Origin: Patiria miniata
Lineage: Eukaryota; Echinodermata; Asteroidea; Valvatida; Asterinidae
Length of the DNA stretch: 64,000 bases
NCBI RefSeq assembly: GCF_015706575.1
Contig: NW_024037056.1
Span: forward strand, 5,593,176-5,657,175
Reading direction: 5' to 3'
Below are positions 48,201-59,800 of the stretch, piece by piece (position 1 is the stretch's first letter; the number at the start of each line of letters is the position of its first letter). The notes under the pieces are model-generated. The model was not told the origin of the DNA and searched no databases. It worked only from the letters and a program-made list of their open reading frames with translations. The position numbers were made by a program, and so were the translations under genes.

Positions 48201-51200
48201 TGCTATAAATCTGCCACAATTTATGCAATCGGGCACTTATTAGACAAGTTCCCAGTTCTCCATGGAGCCAGAATTTTTAGAGTTTGAAAAATGTACCTAA
48301 TGTGTCATCAAACAGAGATATCTTAGTCGCTTTTTACAAGTCTAGGTACAAGTTGAATGGCAAAGATGTCATATCATAAAATGACTGTGCCGTCTCGGTG
48401 CGCCTCGGTTTTTATCGTTGGAAGGTTATCAGAGAATTCCGTGACTGGAATTCCAGGAATCTTGGGGATCGTGCACCCGGATATGGAGGCATCCAGGGAC
48501 TTTTGTATAGACTTTTATTGGGGAATCCTGAAACAAAATGCGTGAAAGGAAAAGTTTATACAATATCAGTGCAAGAAAATGAATTGGAAAAAAAAAACTG
48601 GTTCCCAACCAAATGTCATGTTGCTTTTGACTGGTTCTCTGCTTAGGATGTGATGTTTACACGTTTAAACGAAAACAATTCTAAATCTGTTTACAAATTT
48701 TCAAAAAACATTTAAACGAAACCCGAATTATAAAAAAACTGACCCACGTCCACCGTTCACGCAGTCTTCCGTTGAGTTTTAAAAAACCTACATACAGTAG
48801 CACAAATAATTAACAATGTTTTCAAACTTATTTACAAAACCTTAGAAGTACTTCAATACATTGTTACATTCGGAGCAGACGACGTGAAGTTTTTACTTTT
48901 TCAATGACTGCCATTGTTGATTGATCATGTCAATCACACCGGTCTGCAGACTCAATGAGCAGGCGTCAGCCTTTGTGAATGGCTAAACGTTTAAACGGTT
49001 CTTAAAATATTTGCTAAACGTTTACAAAATTAAACGCAAAGTCACATCCTTACTCTCCGCTGATCTTTGCAAAGCAAATTTTGCCGAGAAATTTTATCTT
49101 TTCTACAAAATTGGGTTCATGTTATGTACATGAATATTGCTTTTGACTGGTCTCTGTTAAGGATGAAATGTTCACACGTTTAAATGAAAACAATTCTTAA
49201 CTCTTTTTTGAAACTAAAAATAGCAAAAAACTAACTTCTCCAATATATGTACTCTCATTTTTTCTTCACCACAGTTTCCTCCCGACGTCAATTCTTGGCA
49301 ACATGGGATACACGGTCGTCTCGCCGCAGATCACGGCTCATCAGGCCATGGGGCTGGAGTTCCTGATGTCATTTCTGTTTGTCTTCACGTTCGTTTCGTC
49401 CATGGAAGCAACGCGGTTTGCTGCGAAGCTTGTCGCTCTGCCTATCGGCCTGGCGTACCTCTTGAATACGTTATGGGGGGTAAGTTTGGCTGTGTCCGAC
49501 TCATTTTGGCATGTGGGCTCTACCCCTGACAGAGGAACATGGGGCTTGTGTTCTTGGGCAAGACACTATGCAACAGTTTGACTCTCCCCACCCAGGAGTA
49601 CAGCTGGGTAGAGGGTAGAAATAAATTGTGCTGAAATTGAGCTGCTGCAGAAAAAAAAGATCTTGTGGCCTGAATTATTACTTATAAAATCTTATTACAG
49701 CTCTACCAATACTGGAGACCAAAGACAAGTTCTTTTAGATTTAAGCAGGACTGTTCTTATCAGAACTAAAAACTACTTGGTGAAAGTTGATAATAAGCAG
49801 GACAAGTTCTTATCAGAACTACATGTAAATATCAAATGGTGTTACCGCAAACCGAAACGAAACCATGCAAAGCCTAAAATCTTATATTCTACCAATACTT
49901 CACTGTACATGTAAAATCTAAACAAGGTTTAATGTACTATTTTAACTATTCTCAAAGTTTCTTGTTTTTTTTTTTTCAGTACGAGTTCACTGGTGCTAGC
50001 ATGAACCCGGCACGCACGATCAGTGCAGCGGTTGTCCAAAGCAATACCAACGACTGGCCCGTTATTTTAGAGGTAAGTTTTGAAAAGTTTTGTAGCTCGT
50101 GTAGAAATATACATTGAAATTCATAAGCTGTACACGCGTACACGCATTCACTACAGATTAAATTGACCACTCAATAGCTTGTATATACATACAGGTACCG
50201 TTACATGGTAGTACAAGTTAATCTAGTAAAATCAACTTTACTCTATTCTAAACTTTTTGTGTGCTCATCAGGGTTGTAATAATATTTTGTATTCATTGGG
50301 AGCTAGGGTTTGAAAGTAATCACTCTACTGTGACTAGAAACGTGTACTTGTGCTGGTCGTATGCCAACTCTCAATAGCCAATCAAACATGGGGTTCAATG
50401 ACGTTCCGCTCGAATGCATATACCCACCACGGCGCGTGTCCGTGGCTCAGAGCTCGCACTCCCTTCAGAAAATTTGAAAAGAAAAGTGCAGTCACCTTTA
50501 CTCCCCGGGTCTTTTTTTTTCCTAGAAAACTCTGCTAAAATTATACACTGACCTCAAAACAAAATTGGGATTTAAAGCTCCATTTTGGTCATTCTATAAA
50601 TTTAAGGTCCAAAAGTGTGACATTTTTACTGTCCCTGTTACCTTGGGACTTTATAATTTGCTATTTTATTATCTTTAACATTTAACAATGACTTAGAAGG
50701 ATTTGTTATTTGTTGGGGTAGGTAATTTGCTATTCATAATCACTCTTGGAGGATGACTGCATTAAGGAGTACATCACAATTATAAAATCATCATTTCAGA
50801 TGTATAGGGGGTAAGGGGTAGGGAAATCAGTGGACGGCAAATTCATAGAATGAAGGCAGTGTAGGCCAAGTTTGCGCAAGGACTATAGTTGACCAATGGT
50901 TAACTATAGCTTGCCCGAACTCTGTCTAGTCGACGGTGGTTGACTACGCTAGTTGACTATTTGGAACCAACCTACTGGGGCTGGTTGCATCGCTGGTAAC
51001 CAATAGCCGCGCGCATTCATAACGCTAGCAGAGAGCCAGGATCCAGAAGTTTTTGCGATGACATTTTGACCAGCGTTTGACTAAAGACGTTCGCACGTTG
51101 CTATCAGTGCGCAGGCATAAGGTACGTCACAAATCAACTACTAGTTGACTAAAGGTCCTTGCCCGAACTTGGCCCATATATTTAGCCAGGGCCGGCTTAA

Positions 51201-52610
51201 TTTAAGTAAACAATATTTTGCTGGCTAAGCACTGAACATGCGCAGTGACTTTTTGGGGACTTAAAAAATTTTACCGTGACAAATCTTAGTTGGGTTCCGC
51301 GCCAACATTGTCAAAGTGACTTCGTATTCACGAGATGGGAATCAGACCATTTTACAATTTCAGACTTTTTCCCTTTTGAAAAAAATCCTCCAGAGCCACG
51401 AATCACAAAAAGAAAATGTAATACTCTGTAATTAAATGTTGGAGTCAATTTAAAATAATAAAAGAAGAATATTCTTAATTTTTTGGGATGAAAAAAAAAT
51501 TGAAAATGTCGCTGTTGCTGGGAAGTGAACACTGTTCTCCTACCAATGAGTTACACACTCTATCCACTAAAACAGGTCTTGCACATCCGACGGTGGTAAT
51601 TTAATACCTTGTATAATGTAGAGGGCATTGTACAACCTACCTGCACCCGATTTCACGAAGCGCTGCGATGCTTCGCAACCCCAGTTACGACATGTAATAA
51701 GTCACAACTCGCGACGTGTCGTATGTTCCATTTCATGAAACTTGCAATGTGTTGAACGCGTCGCAAGTTCCTTGACAATGGCTTAAAACACGTCACAAGT
51801 TACGACATGTCTAGTGGTCATCGCAAAATAAGAAGCGCCCTTTTCCTAGCCAATTTTATGCCATAAATATACATAAACGAGACTATAATACCGAGACAAT
51901 GTGTGTAAAGTTGTAAATAGAAAATGCATTGAATAATTATGAATTAGCCTGGAATATTGCAGTTATTGAAAGTACGGTAGCTATACAGTCCACTGAGAGC
52001 TTTTTTTCCTTTAAAATTGCATCACACGTCCGCCATTTGGTTTTACGTTTTAAACCATTTCATCGATCATTTAAACCACGATCATCCGACACACTTTTGA
52101 ATATCAGACGACTATTTACTTTCACCGATGCATGATACATAAACCAGTCACCAAGTTGTGCTATAAATGCACCTATGACGCGTCACACTTACATGTTTTG
52201 TGAAATGGATTGCAGAATGGGTAGCAGCTGCGACGCACCATATATGACGCGTCGCAGCGCTACGATGCATTGTAAGTTAAGATGAGTTTCATGAAATCGG
52301 GTGCTGGCCAAATAGTGTTTACTGAAATTAAGCCGGCACTGGCTAAATACACACTTCCTAGAATGAACTACTTACTATTTCTCATTCCTGTTTTAATACC
52401 TCTCTGCAGGTTTATCTCGCTGGGCCCGTCGCCGGCGGACTGGTTGCAGCTCTGATCTACAAGTTCATCTTTGACCCGACCTTTGTCCCAGGCAGCATGA
52501 GGTCGTTGAGGTCAACTTCCAACTTTGATTCCGAGGAAGACAGTATGATCGCAATGCAGCCCGTGTCACCACACAGGAAAGAGGACAGAGGAACCAGAGG
52601 CATGGTTTGA
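39260..52610 (+). CDS. aquaporin (MIP family), AQP1/4-like with atypical pore residues
   Basis: Five exons: 39260-39524, 41924-42086, 49275-49479, 49980-50072 and 52410-52610; 308 aa. Phases close and all sites are GT-AG. The first NPA box is HISGAHLNPAV (N105-P106-A107) and the second FTGASMNPAR (N220-P221-A222, R223), so both pore half-helices are intact. Helix 1 is GVVAECLGTFFFMIVACV; helix 6 is LAGPVAGGLVAALIYKFIF. The N-terminus is basic (GSSRKKSTRERG) and the C-tail acidic/serine-rich (STSNFDSEEDS). Aligned to AQP1, the aromatic/arginine filter reads L85, T208, A217, R223: the Phe and His of water-specific channels are replaced. It is a membrane channel for water or a small solute; the substrate cannot be fixed from sequence. 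AATAAA begins at once after the TGA stop. Intron 2 (7.2 kb) is filled with transposons. The orthologue group is uncertain, so no symbol is given. Confidence 0.93.
41358..41891 (-). mobile_element. MITE family D, copy 3, next to aquaporin exon 2
   Basis: Inverted relative to copies 1 and 2, ending TTGTACATTCCC-TTTAA at 41891, only 32 bases before exon 2, so the branch point or pyrimidine tract must lie in the short remaining piece or in the MITE itself. The left end is degraded. The palindrome core is now TTGGCCGACCAG. Confidence 0.65.
42500..42690. repeat. dispersed repeat L, copy 2
   Basis: Matches 24054-24245. Starts TTAACCCTCAAATGC, and GAGGTTAATCCC near 42837 may be its other end. Confidence 0.5.
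43080..43585. mobile_element. full-length palindromic mariner-like MITE (family H)
   Basis: TA at both flanks (43078-43079, 43586-43587), termini CAGGGTGAGTCC and CACTCGCCCTG. The two halves (about 43080-43306 and 43340-43585) are inverted copies of one another along their length, around 85-90% alike by eye, leaving a spacer of about 35 bp. CAGGGTG ends and TA duplication suggest Tc1/mariner. Such an element would fold into a hairpin over 200 bp long when transcribed, which it is here, in aquaporin intron 2. Confidence 0.8.
44188..44475 (+). mobile_element. tRNA-derived SINE, family S3, copy 2
   Basis: Same head (B box GGTTCGATTCC near 44249) and body as at 29601, ending CCAGAAAGAAATAAAAAAAA. 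In aquaporin intron 2, same strand as the gene. Confidence 0.75.
45323..45866 (+). mobile_element. MITE family A, copy 4
   Basis: TTAA-flanked, ends AAGGAACAGTCCATCAGTTG and the inverse of TAAAGCTACAGTCCATC. 544 bp, the interior continuous with copy 3 minus the SINE. In aquaporin intron 2. Confidence 0.8.
47114..47697 (+). mobile_element. MITE family A, copy 5
   Basis: TTAA-AGGTAGAGTAAATCATTTG at the left and TATACTCTACATTTAA at the right, the copy-1 subfamily. Directly adjoined by MITE B copy 4. Confidence 0.75.
47699..47957. mobile_element. MITE family B, copy 4 (inverted)
   Basis: TTAGGCCAAAA...CTGCTTCCGGTTTCCC at the left; the right end ends GCAGAACTATTATTGTCCTAA. It touches MITE A copy 5, as B3 touches C2: B elements twice sit against another element's TTAA. 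Confidence 0.7.
49541..49650 (+). mobile_element. SINE S1 fragment in aquaporin intron 3
   Basis: GCTTGTGTTCTTGGGCAAGA and CACCCAGGAGTACAGCTGGG match the S1 body. The B box is not recognisable, so this is a diverged or 5'-truncated copy starting about 60 bases after exon 3. Confidence 0.6.
50862..51177. mobile_element. MITE with GGCCAAGTT ends (family I)
   Basis: Left GGCCAAGTTTGCGCAAGGAC and TATAGTTGAC; right the inverse, GTTGACTAAAGGTCCTTGCC and CGAACTTGGCC. About 315 bp, non-coding, with many GTTGACT/AGTCAAC motifs inside. It abuts element J1. Confidence 0.7.
51179..52350. mobile_element. element J, copy 1, containing a tRNA-like piece and a nested foldback
   Basis: Inverted ends of about 32 bp: TATTTAGCCAGGGCCGGCTT at the left, AAGCCGGCACTGGCTAAATA at the right, extending to GTAAAC/GTTTAC. 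The left half (51270-51620) matches 60350-60690, including the region that in copy 2 is a recognisable tRNA-like promoter. A foldback element (51644-52304) is inserted in the right half. In aquaporin intron 4. Confidence 0.65.
51644..52304. mobile_element. foldback element K nested in J1
   Basis: CACCCGATTTCACGAAGC at the left and TTTCATGAAATCGGGTG at the right, with matching CGACGTGTCG, ACGCGTCGCAA and GCGCTGCGATGC-type blocks further in on both arms. About 660 bp. Confidence 0.65.
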
Positions 52611-53509
52611 AATAAAGGACATATTTTAAAAGTGCATATTATGAAAACTTCCCTATGGGACAATGGAACGGTCCGGTTTGGTCATAAGCCCCGCCCATTT
52701 TGAACATTGGGAACAATTTGCATTCTCTCCTCAGAAGTCAGACATGGAGTACCGAAGTGAATACGTCACGCGAACAAAATGTGTGTTACATTAGCGCGTG
52801 ATTGAGCCCGAGAAAAAGGAAGCGCGCGTACTCCATTCGTTTGAACTACGCTTTCTGGTTCTAAATGACGTCACACTTCAGTACTCCATTAAGTTGCAGA
52901 GATTGTGTGATTGGTCAAAAATATTGTGGGCTGGGCTTTATGGGTCAGTCCATTGTGCCTTATTATTAGGGGTGTTAGCATCTCAGTGTTTGCAGGGAAA
53001 AGACTCAGGTTTTGATTTCTTGTCAGGTTATTTTTTTTTGGCGTCAACTGCACGTTGGAAAATGCATTACAAGCAGGCCTGCATATGTGCACACATTTCG
53101 TGTGAACAATTTTTAAGCAGATGAATTGTAGAGTTTCAGAAGATGTGCGAAACATGTACTTGATTAGGCTGAGGTAAAAATTAAAGGAGCCATTTGCAAA
53201 ATAAATTTCAGAAAGAAAAACATGTATAGAAGCCTGGAACACATAAATTCTTTCTGAATTAACCACTTCGCGCCGAGATTATTTTGACATTGACCGGACC
53301 AAGGTGCGGGATTGTTTTTCACGAACCTCGATGTCAGACGGGTTCAGGCCGTCATCTGCGGGTAGCACACCCTGATATTTCCCAGCCTCGCTCGCTGCAA
53401 GGGGGTCGCAGACAGATATTTCCGGTCTCGCTCATTGCGTGTTTATCCGTCATCCGTTCCGAATACCGCAAAACCTGTGCGTGTATACACGTCATCCGAC
53501 GTGCACTGA

Positions 53510-54057
53510 TTAACGCTATAGTCCATCATTTGCAGCTATCCGAAAAGTAACTGGCGTACTTATTGTTGAAAAACATATTTAGTTGAAAGATAGTAAGGGG
53601 AGTAAACTCCCTGTGAAATTATTCTTTCTGGCAAGCTGTCATTTTGAAGTAATCAACGAAAGAAGGCCTTTCCAACGGTGCGTCTTAAGACGCACCATTG
53701 GAAATTTATGTTAGTGGTTCGGTTTTTCTTTTAATCGGCGAAGTGCGCGCAAGCGTTGACATGATGCACACGCGGTTGCTATAATTCGTCGGATCAGTGC
53801 GCGACATCGTGTAGCTACAATCGGCTCAGTGAAAACGTGTCTCGGGCGCTGAATTCAGGCCCAATTCAAAACATGATTCAGCAACTTTTGATTTGAAATT
53901 AAGATCCTAAAATGCTGTTTTTCTCGGAATATACAGCTGAAGCTGAGCTGAAACTTCATCAGCTAAGTTGTTCAGTACCCTTCTTTAGATTTTGAACACT
54001 TTTGTTGCTTCAAACGAACAAAATGCACAAATTACAAATGATGGACTATATCTTTAA
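53510..54057 (-). mobile_element. MITE family A, copy 6 (inverted)
   Basis: TTAA-CGCTATAGTCCATCATTTG at the left, CAAATGATGGACTATATCT-TTAA at the right. The interior reads as the reverse complement of copies 2-4. Confidence 0.8.
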
Positions 54058-55903
54058 AATGCGCATAACACTACTTTAACTTGTGTATATATTTTTGCAG
54101 TACAGGTGTAGTTCATCTGTTTTGTACACTTAAATTAGATTTAAATTCACAATCTGTATCACTTTTGACAGAAAGTATACCTCTAATCATAACTGTACAT
54201 GGTGTAAATTCATTACAATATGTATTCATAATGTATCTTGTCTCAAATAAAAACGCTTTGCAATTTTCAGTGTTCTGTAAATAGAAGTGTAAAAAGTAAC
54301 GGACAAGAGTTTTTTATTTTTTATAGAACTTACATTTTACCCTGGCTCCCAGTTGAAAGAGGTGTAGTGAATTTGTAACTGATTATAGTGCCTTCTTTCT
54401 TGAAAGTAGTGTCGTTTTTTGGCTTTGTAAAAAAAAGCTCCAATTTGTAGTTTCAAGAAGTCAACAATATACCACACAGTATTAGTGATCATAAACATAT
54501 TAGTCATTTTTTTGTTAAATAAAATTTGCAGAAATCAGGTTTTGAAAAATATGCAGTTCCATGATTAAAGAGTGCATGGTGATTAACAAAAAAATTAAAA
54601 CGTAAAAAAAATTGCAGTGCTGTTAAAAATATTGCAATTTCCGATGTTATGAACTGAGCATGCCAAAGCCACTTTAAACTTTTTTATCCAGAAATAATAA
54701 CACAGAAACACAGAAAGTACAGAAAACGCAAGAAGTTTGTCTCACACAACATTTTTATTGGTTTAGTCAGTGTTTTATACCTACTGGTAAGGGGCTATTC
54801 AGAATAGTCAATGTTAAAAAATATCTTTTTTTCGAAATTGTGGGTGGGTCAAAGGAAATAACAGAAAATCGAAATTCAGTTTTCAATTAAAGTAAAAGAA
54901 AAAAAATACAAGAAGGGACAAAACTACCCAGCAGCCTCTTCGAGATTGTCTGTCATGTCTGTCATTGGACACGGCAAATCTAATCATAACGAAGCCGAAA
55001 TAAACCACTTTTTATAAAAAATATTATAAAGTTTCTTAAAAAACTGAATACATTGTACAAAGTTTTGTGTGCTTGGCAATTTCCGTCTGTTTCGTCTACA
55101 AAGTTGCATGCTGGAAGCCTGGAAAGGCCATTGAAAACTTGTGAGCTGGAGGAACATTGACCTAAAATATCTGCAAAAATATTTGAAGCTTTACTTTGTT
55201 CTTTAGTATATAGGACATTCTGAATAGTCACTCAGCATTTAAAAATCGAAATTTGGGGGGGGGGGGGTGGGTCCAAAACAATTTCCAAAAAATATAATAT
55301 TGTTAACTTTGACTATTCTGAATTGCCCCTTAAAATATAATTCTCTTGATTTGTAACACCATTTTACAATTTAATTTGTGATTACAAAATTTACCACCAA
55401 AAAAACTGATACTCAAAAAAGTTTTGGAGAAAGGTGCATATATATTGTAACGTTGGTCTGGGGCTGGGCCTTACCCAAAATGTGATCCTGAACATATTTA
55501 ATGTTAAAAGACAAATGATCAAAATTGTTCACCTTTTTGTAGAAAGTCGAATAAATGGTACTATTTTGGTAGTGTTTCATTTTAACCAATGTAAACAAGT
55601 TGTAAATTTGTAATATACACTTTATCAGCATAAGTATTTTTGTACAACAGTTTGTTTTTTTTTATCCGATAGCAAAGTATGATTAGTGAAATGAGAAGTG
55701 ATATAATTTCTAGAAATATAACGTATAATTTTTAAATCGTAATAATTCTCTTGTACAGCAGTGTCTATAAAATGACGGTTTCAATAAATTGATATTTTTT
55801 GTTCCAAAATAAGATTCATTCGTTGTTTTTAAAGACTGAGATATTTTGTATTATTTATACAGAAATCAAATTTGGCAGTAAATTTAGTTTTCTTTTCACT
55901 TTA

Positions 55904-56325
55904 TAGACCCTAATTCCCTAAGCATTTTTGCTAGGATGCAACCTCAATCCTACAAAATCTTCCAACTGCCTCCATGTACAAATTGCATACAGCCTCAATC
56001 CTGCAAAATCCTCCGGTATTTCTTGAATGCAGTCCTTGGATGGGTGACTACTGCCTCAATCCTGCAAAATCCTCCAGCAATCACTGTCGATAATTTGAGG
56101 GCAGAGCCAGTGACATCCTGGAGCAGTGCGGAGGATTTTAAGTATAATCTACCGGTAGGCCTAAAGTTATGCACAGCTGAGCATAAACAACACAAGGTCT
56201 GGCCTAAGACCTTGACGTGGTGCATCCTCCAAAACAGCCGCATATTTCTTCCATACAGCCTCAATCCTACAAAATCCTCCATTTTCCAAAGAGGAATTTG
56301 AAGGATTTGCGAAGGTTAGGGTTAA
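55904..56325. mobile_element. piggyBac-like MITE (family C), copy 4
   Basis: CCCTAATTCCCTAAGCATTT at the left (flanking TTAA eroded) and AGGTTAGGG-TTAA at the right, with the CCTCAATCCTGCAAAATCCT units and the CAAGGTCTGGCC-AGACCTTG hairpin of the family. Confidence 0.7.
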
Positions 56326-56613
56326 TAAGACATCTTTGCGATAAGACATCTGGTACAACAAGTACAAGTTCAACAATCAAAGACAGAATTCAGAAAGGCG
56401 TCAAATGTTCTGTTAGAAATAAAATATTCTTAATAAACCAATTCTTCATTTTGTATTTACAATGTAAAGAACATTACGCTTGATTGAACAGATCACACAT
56501 TTGAATACGATCCCCCCAACAAAAGTTTGACTTATTCTTGAAATTTAAATGTGCTTATTTTCAAGAGAACTATAAAATTTACTGTCAAACAAGACATTGA
56601 AGGAAATGAGAAT

Positions 56614-56619
56614 TTTATT
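56614..56619 (-). terminator. candidate poly(A) signal of FAM8A1
   Basis: Minus-strand AATAAA about 220 bases after the FAM8A1 stop codon. Confidence 0.4.
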
Positions 56620-56836
56620 TAATTTTGAGAAAACCAACACAAGTACATGTATAGATATTAACAACTCAATCAACCAAATTCACAATGTGCCCGGGGGGAT
56701 TTGAACCCGGGTTCCAACACAATTTAGTAACTAGACACAATGTGCGAGATAAATTTCCATAAATCCTCACAGAGGACAACTATAATATAACAATTTAGTA
56801 CATGTATTCTTAAATGGGCCGCCCTGTCCAGTTCCA

Positions 56837-59800
56837 CTACCTATTCTGCGGACGGAGCCTCTCTGCCCAATTAGGAACGGAGACGACCACGCTCCGCGTG
56901 AGAATGTCGTACGCGGCACGGAAGTGAGGGTTGAAGAATACAGTGATGCATGCTGGGAAGAAAAAGGCCATGGAGAAGTTCTTGATGACGGCTCGCAGGA
57001 ATGCTCTACAAGAGAAAAAAAAATGAACAGTGAATATTTGAAAGAAAAATTAAAGTATATTCTTGCAATGAAGTTAAAAGTGTACTGATAACAAGCCAAC
57101 AGAAAAGCCTGGTTAAACAAGACAAAAATTACTGCAAGTAAAACTTGCGCGATCCCCCTGGCATCCTGGCAGTTTGTATACATGTACATGTACAGGCAGT
57201 TTGTATACATGTACAGGCAGTTAGTAAGGACAATTATCAGTGACGGCCTTGATTGTCCACTCGGCAGGTACCAGTTCTCAGTTGAATTGGGAGTTTGGGC
57301 TTGAATGGAGAGTATGGGTGACACCTGATTAACATATGTTTAACTGTCATCAGTAATACTGAGCTGAGCTCTCCAGAGGCCTCGAAGTCATTAGTAATAC
57401 TGAGCTGAGCTCTCCAGAGACCTCGTAAATATCCATATTGGAAAGGATTTTTTGACATTGGCCTTCTCTCCACAGACCACCTTTCAAGTTTGGTTGAGAT
57501 TGATGATTGATCGTACAGTGAACTGGAACACGCACACACAGGCATACACATTTACATTACATACACACTGTACATAGTGTGGTCATTCCTTGTTTTCATG
57601 TAGTTAGAAAAAACCTGTGAACAAACCTCCTTTTACTCACACTGGGACTAGTGTTTCTCTTCATTTTGCCACTGATAAACCTGACCAAAAAATGCCTCTA
57701 AACCTGTTTGCCAGAGAGGGGCAAACATTGTATGGACGTAGGCAAGTCCACACAACGTCGCAGCTACCTGGTTTATGTGGACCTCTTTTGTTCAGAAGCC
57801 CCCACAGTGAATGTAATGCTTATCACACGGACACACAGAAGGAATATGCGATCCCGATATCCCCCTGCCTGGCTTGAAAGCCAATGGGATAAAAATGTAT
57901 TTTCAGCTAGTAATTGGACGTCAAATTTTCAATGTTGTAGACCCCCCCCCCCACTTCCTATGCTCCTCCCCTTCCCCTCACATCAGCCACTTACTGTAAA
58001 TAGGTCAGGTCCTCCGGACTCGTCACGAGGACTCTGTTGCCGCCGAGGGTCTGGACTCGGTCACATGACACCACGCGCAGACCCATGCAGTACTTGCCAG
58101 GGGTGGCCCCACCCACCCTCGTGCCCAGGCCGTGACGCAGGAAAAACGTCTGAAGGTGCAATGGAGAAAAGACGACGATAATAAAACAACTTTTTTTTCT
58201 GGTCCCAGAAGGCCACACTCGTGTCTTCTTTGCACCTATTTTACTGACTTGACTGACTGACTGACTGACTACCACTTGTGAGCTGGGCAGTGCTGTTATA
58301 TAGGATTACCCCGTAACACCAATAAATGGGCTAAATCTGTCCCATTGTGTAGACCAGATGCATGAAAAGACTTCCAGTGAGTAACCATTCTGAATCATTT
58401 AAATACAATTTTGTGCAGTTCTTTGTACCTACCAAGTTTCAAGTGGCATCAAGCCTCATGTAAAGTAATGGGACTGGGCTCTACCCTCCTCAATCCTACA
58501 AAACCCTCCAAAATCTGTTGGATTTTGAAAGGTCTAGAAGGTGTAGGGTTGAGGAATGAGACTTATACTTGCCTCATATGTACAACAACCACTCAAGTGG
58601 CATCAAGCCTCACGTAAAGTAATGGCACTGAGCTCTACCCTCCTCAATCCTACAAAACCCTCCAAAATGTGTTGATTTCGAAAGGTCTGGAAGGTGTAAG
58701 ATTGAGGAATGAGACTTATACTTGCCTCATATGTACAGATGACCACTCAAGTGTTATCAAGCCTCACAAAAAGTAATGGCACTGGGCTCTACCCTCCGAA
58801 ATCCTACAAAACCCTCCAAAATCTGTTGGATTTTGAAAGATCTAGGGTTGAGGAATGAGACTTATACTTGCCTCATATGTACAGACGACCACTCGGTATA
58901 TCAAGGCAAAAAGCAGCATTTGCTGGAGGTCTTCAAACGTGGAATCTTCATCAATCTCCTCAATAAGAAACCGCATCATGAAGCTACTGGGATCGCTGGA
59001 AAAAAAGGAAAACAAAGATTGTTTATTATACTATAGTAAAATGTAAATAAGATCTTTATACTGTAACCCTAACTCCCTGGGCATTTTTGCTAGGATGCAA
59101 CTTCAATCCTGCAAAATCCTCCAACTGCCTCAATGTAAAAATTGCACATATAACAGCCTCAATCCTGCAAAATCATCCGTTATTTCTTGAATGTGGTCCT
59201 TAGAGGTGTGGCCACTGCCTCAGTCTTGCAAAATCCTCTAGCAATCACTGTCAATATGTTGAGGCAGAGCCAGTGACATCCTGGAGCAGTGTGGAGAATT
59301 TCAATTATAACCTAGGCCTAAATTTATGCACGGCTGAGCATTAACAACACAAGGTCCGGCCCAAGACCTTGACACAGTGCATCCTCCAAAATCACCCACA
59401 CATTTTTGCCATATAATAATAATATAATAATTTGGGAGGCTAATCATCCTTACTCGCAGCTGGTATGCTGAATTGCGAAGGACGCGGCTACAACGTGGTC
59501 GGGCCGCTGACACGTATAGCCTCAATGCTGCCAAATCCTCCATTTTTGCAAATAGGATTTTAGAGGATTTGGGATGGTTAGGGTTAATAAACATGTAAAA
59601 GCACATACAAAATAACCAAAGACTTGCGTCATCATTATGAAATTGTTATTCAATATTCAGATTGTTCGTCATTGTTCGTCAATCCCCCCACACTTTTTGT
59701 CCTCTGTTGGTCCCACCTCTTCATCACAAGTCTTTGTTTACTTACACAATCCCCATGTATTCTATGACGAAGAGAGTGACGCCAAATTTCATGACAAACA

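Larger units (their letters stand above)
52611..56836. other. convergent intergenic region between the aquaporin and FAM8A1
   Basis: It contains a CpG patch (52680-52920), an unknown GC-richer piece (53280-53500), MITE A copy 6, about 1.8 kb of AT-rich DNA (54060-55900) with nothing named, MITE C copy 4, and the likely 3' untranslated ends of both genes. A tRNA-like B box (GGTTCAAATCC, minus strand, near 56707-56717) lies at 56690-56760. Confidence 0.45.

Noticed and set aside
52611-52616. AATAAA right after the aquaporin stop codon as the poly(A) signal
   Set aside because: It would leave an untranslated region of only about 20-30 bases; later signals (for example near 54246) are more likely.
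56690-56760. Minus-strand tRNA gene
   Set aside because: Only the B box and part of a T stem are present; no A box or acceptor stem.
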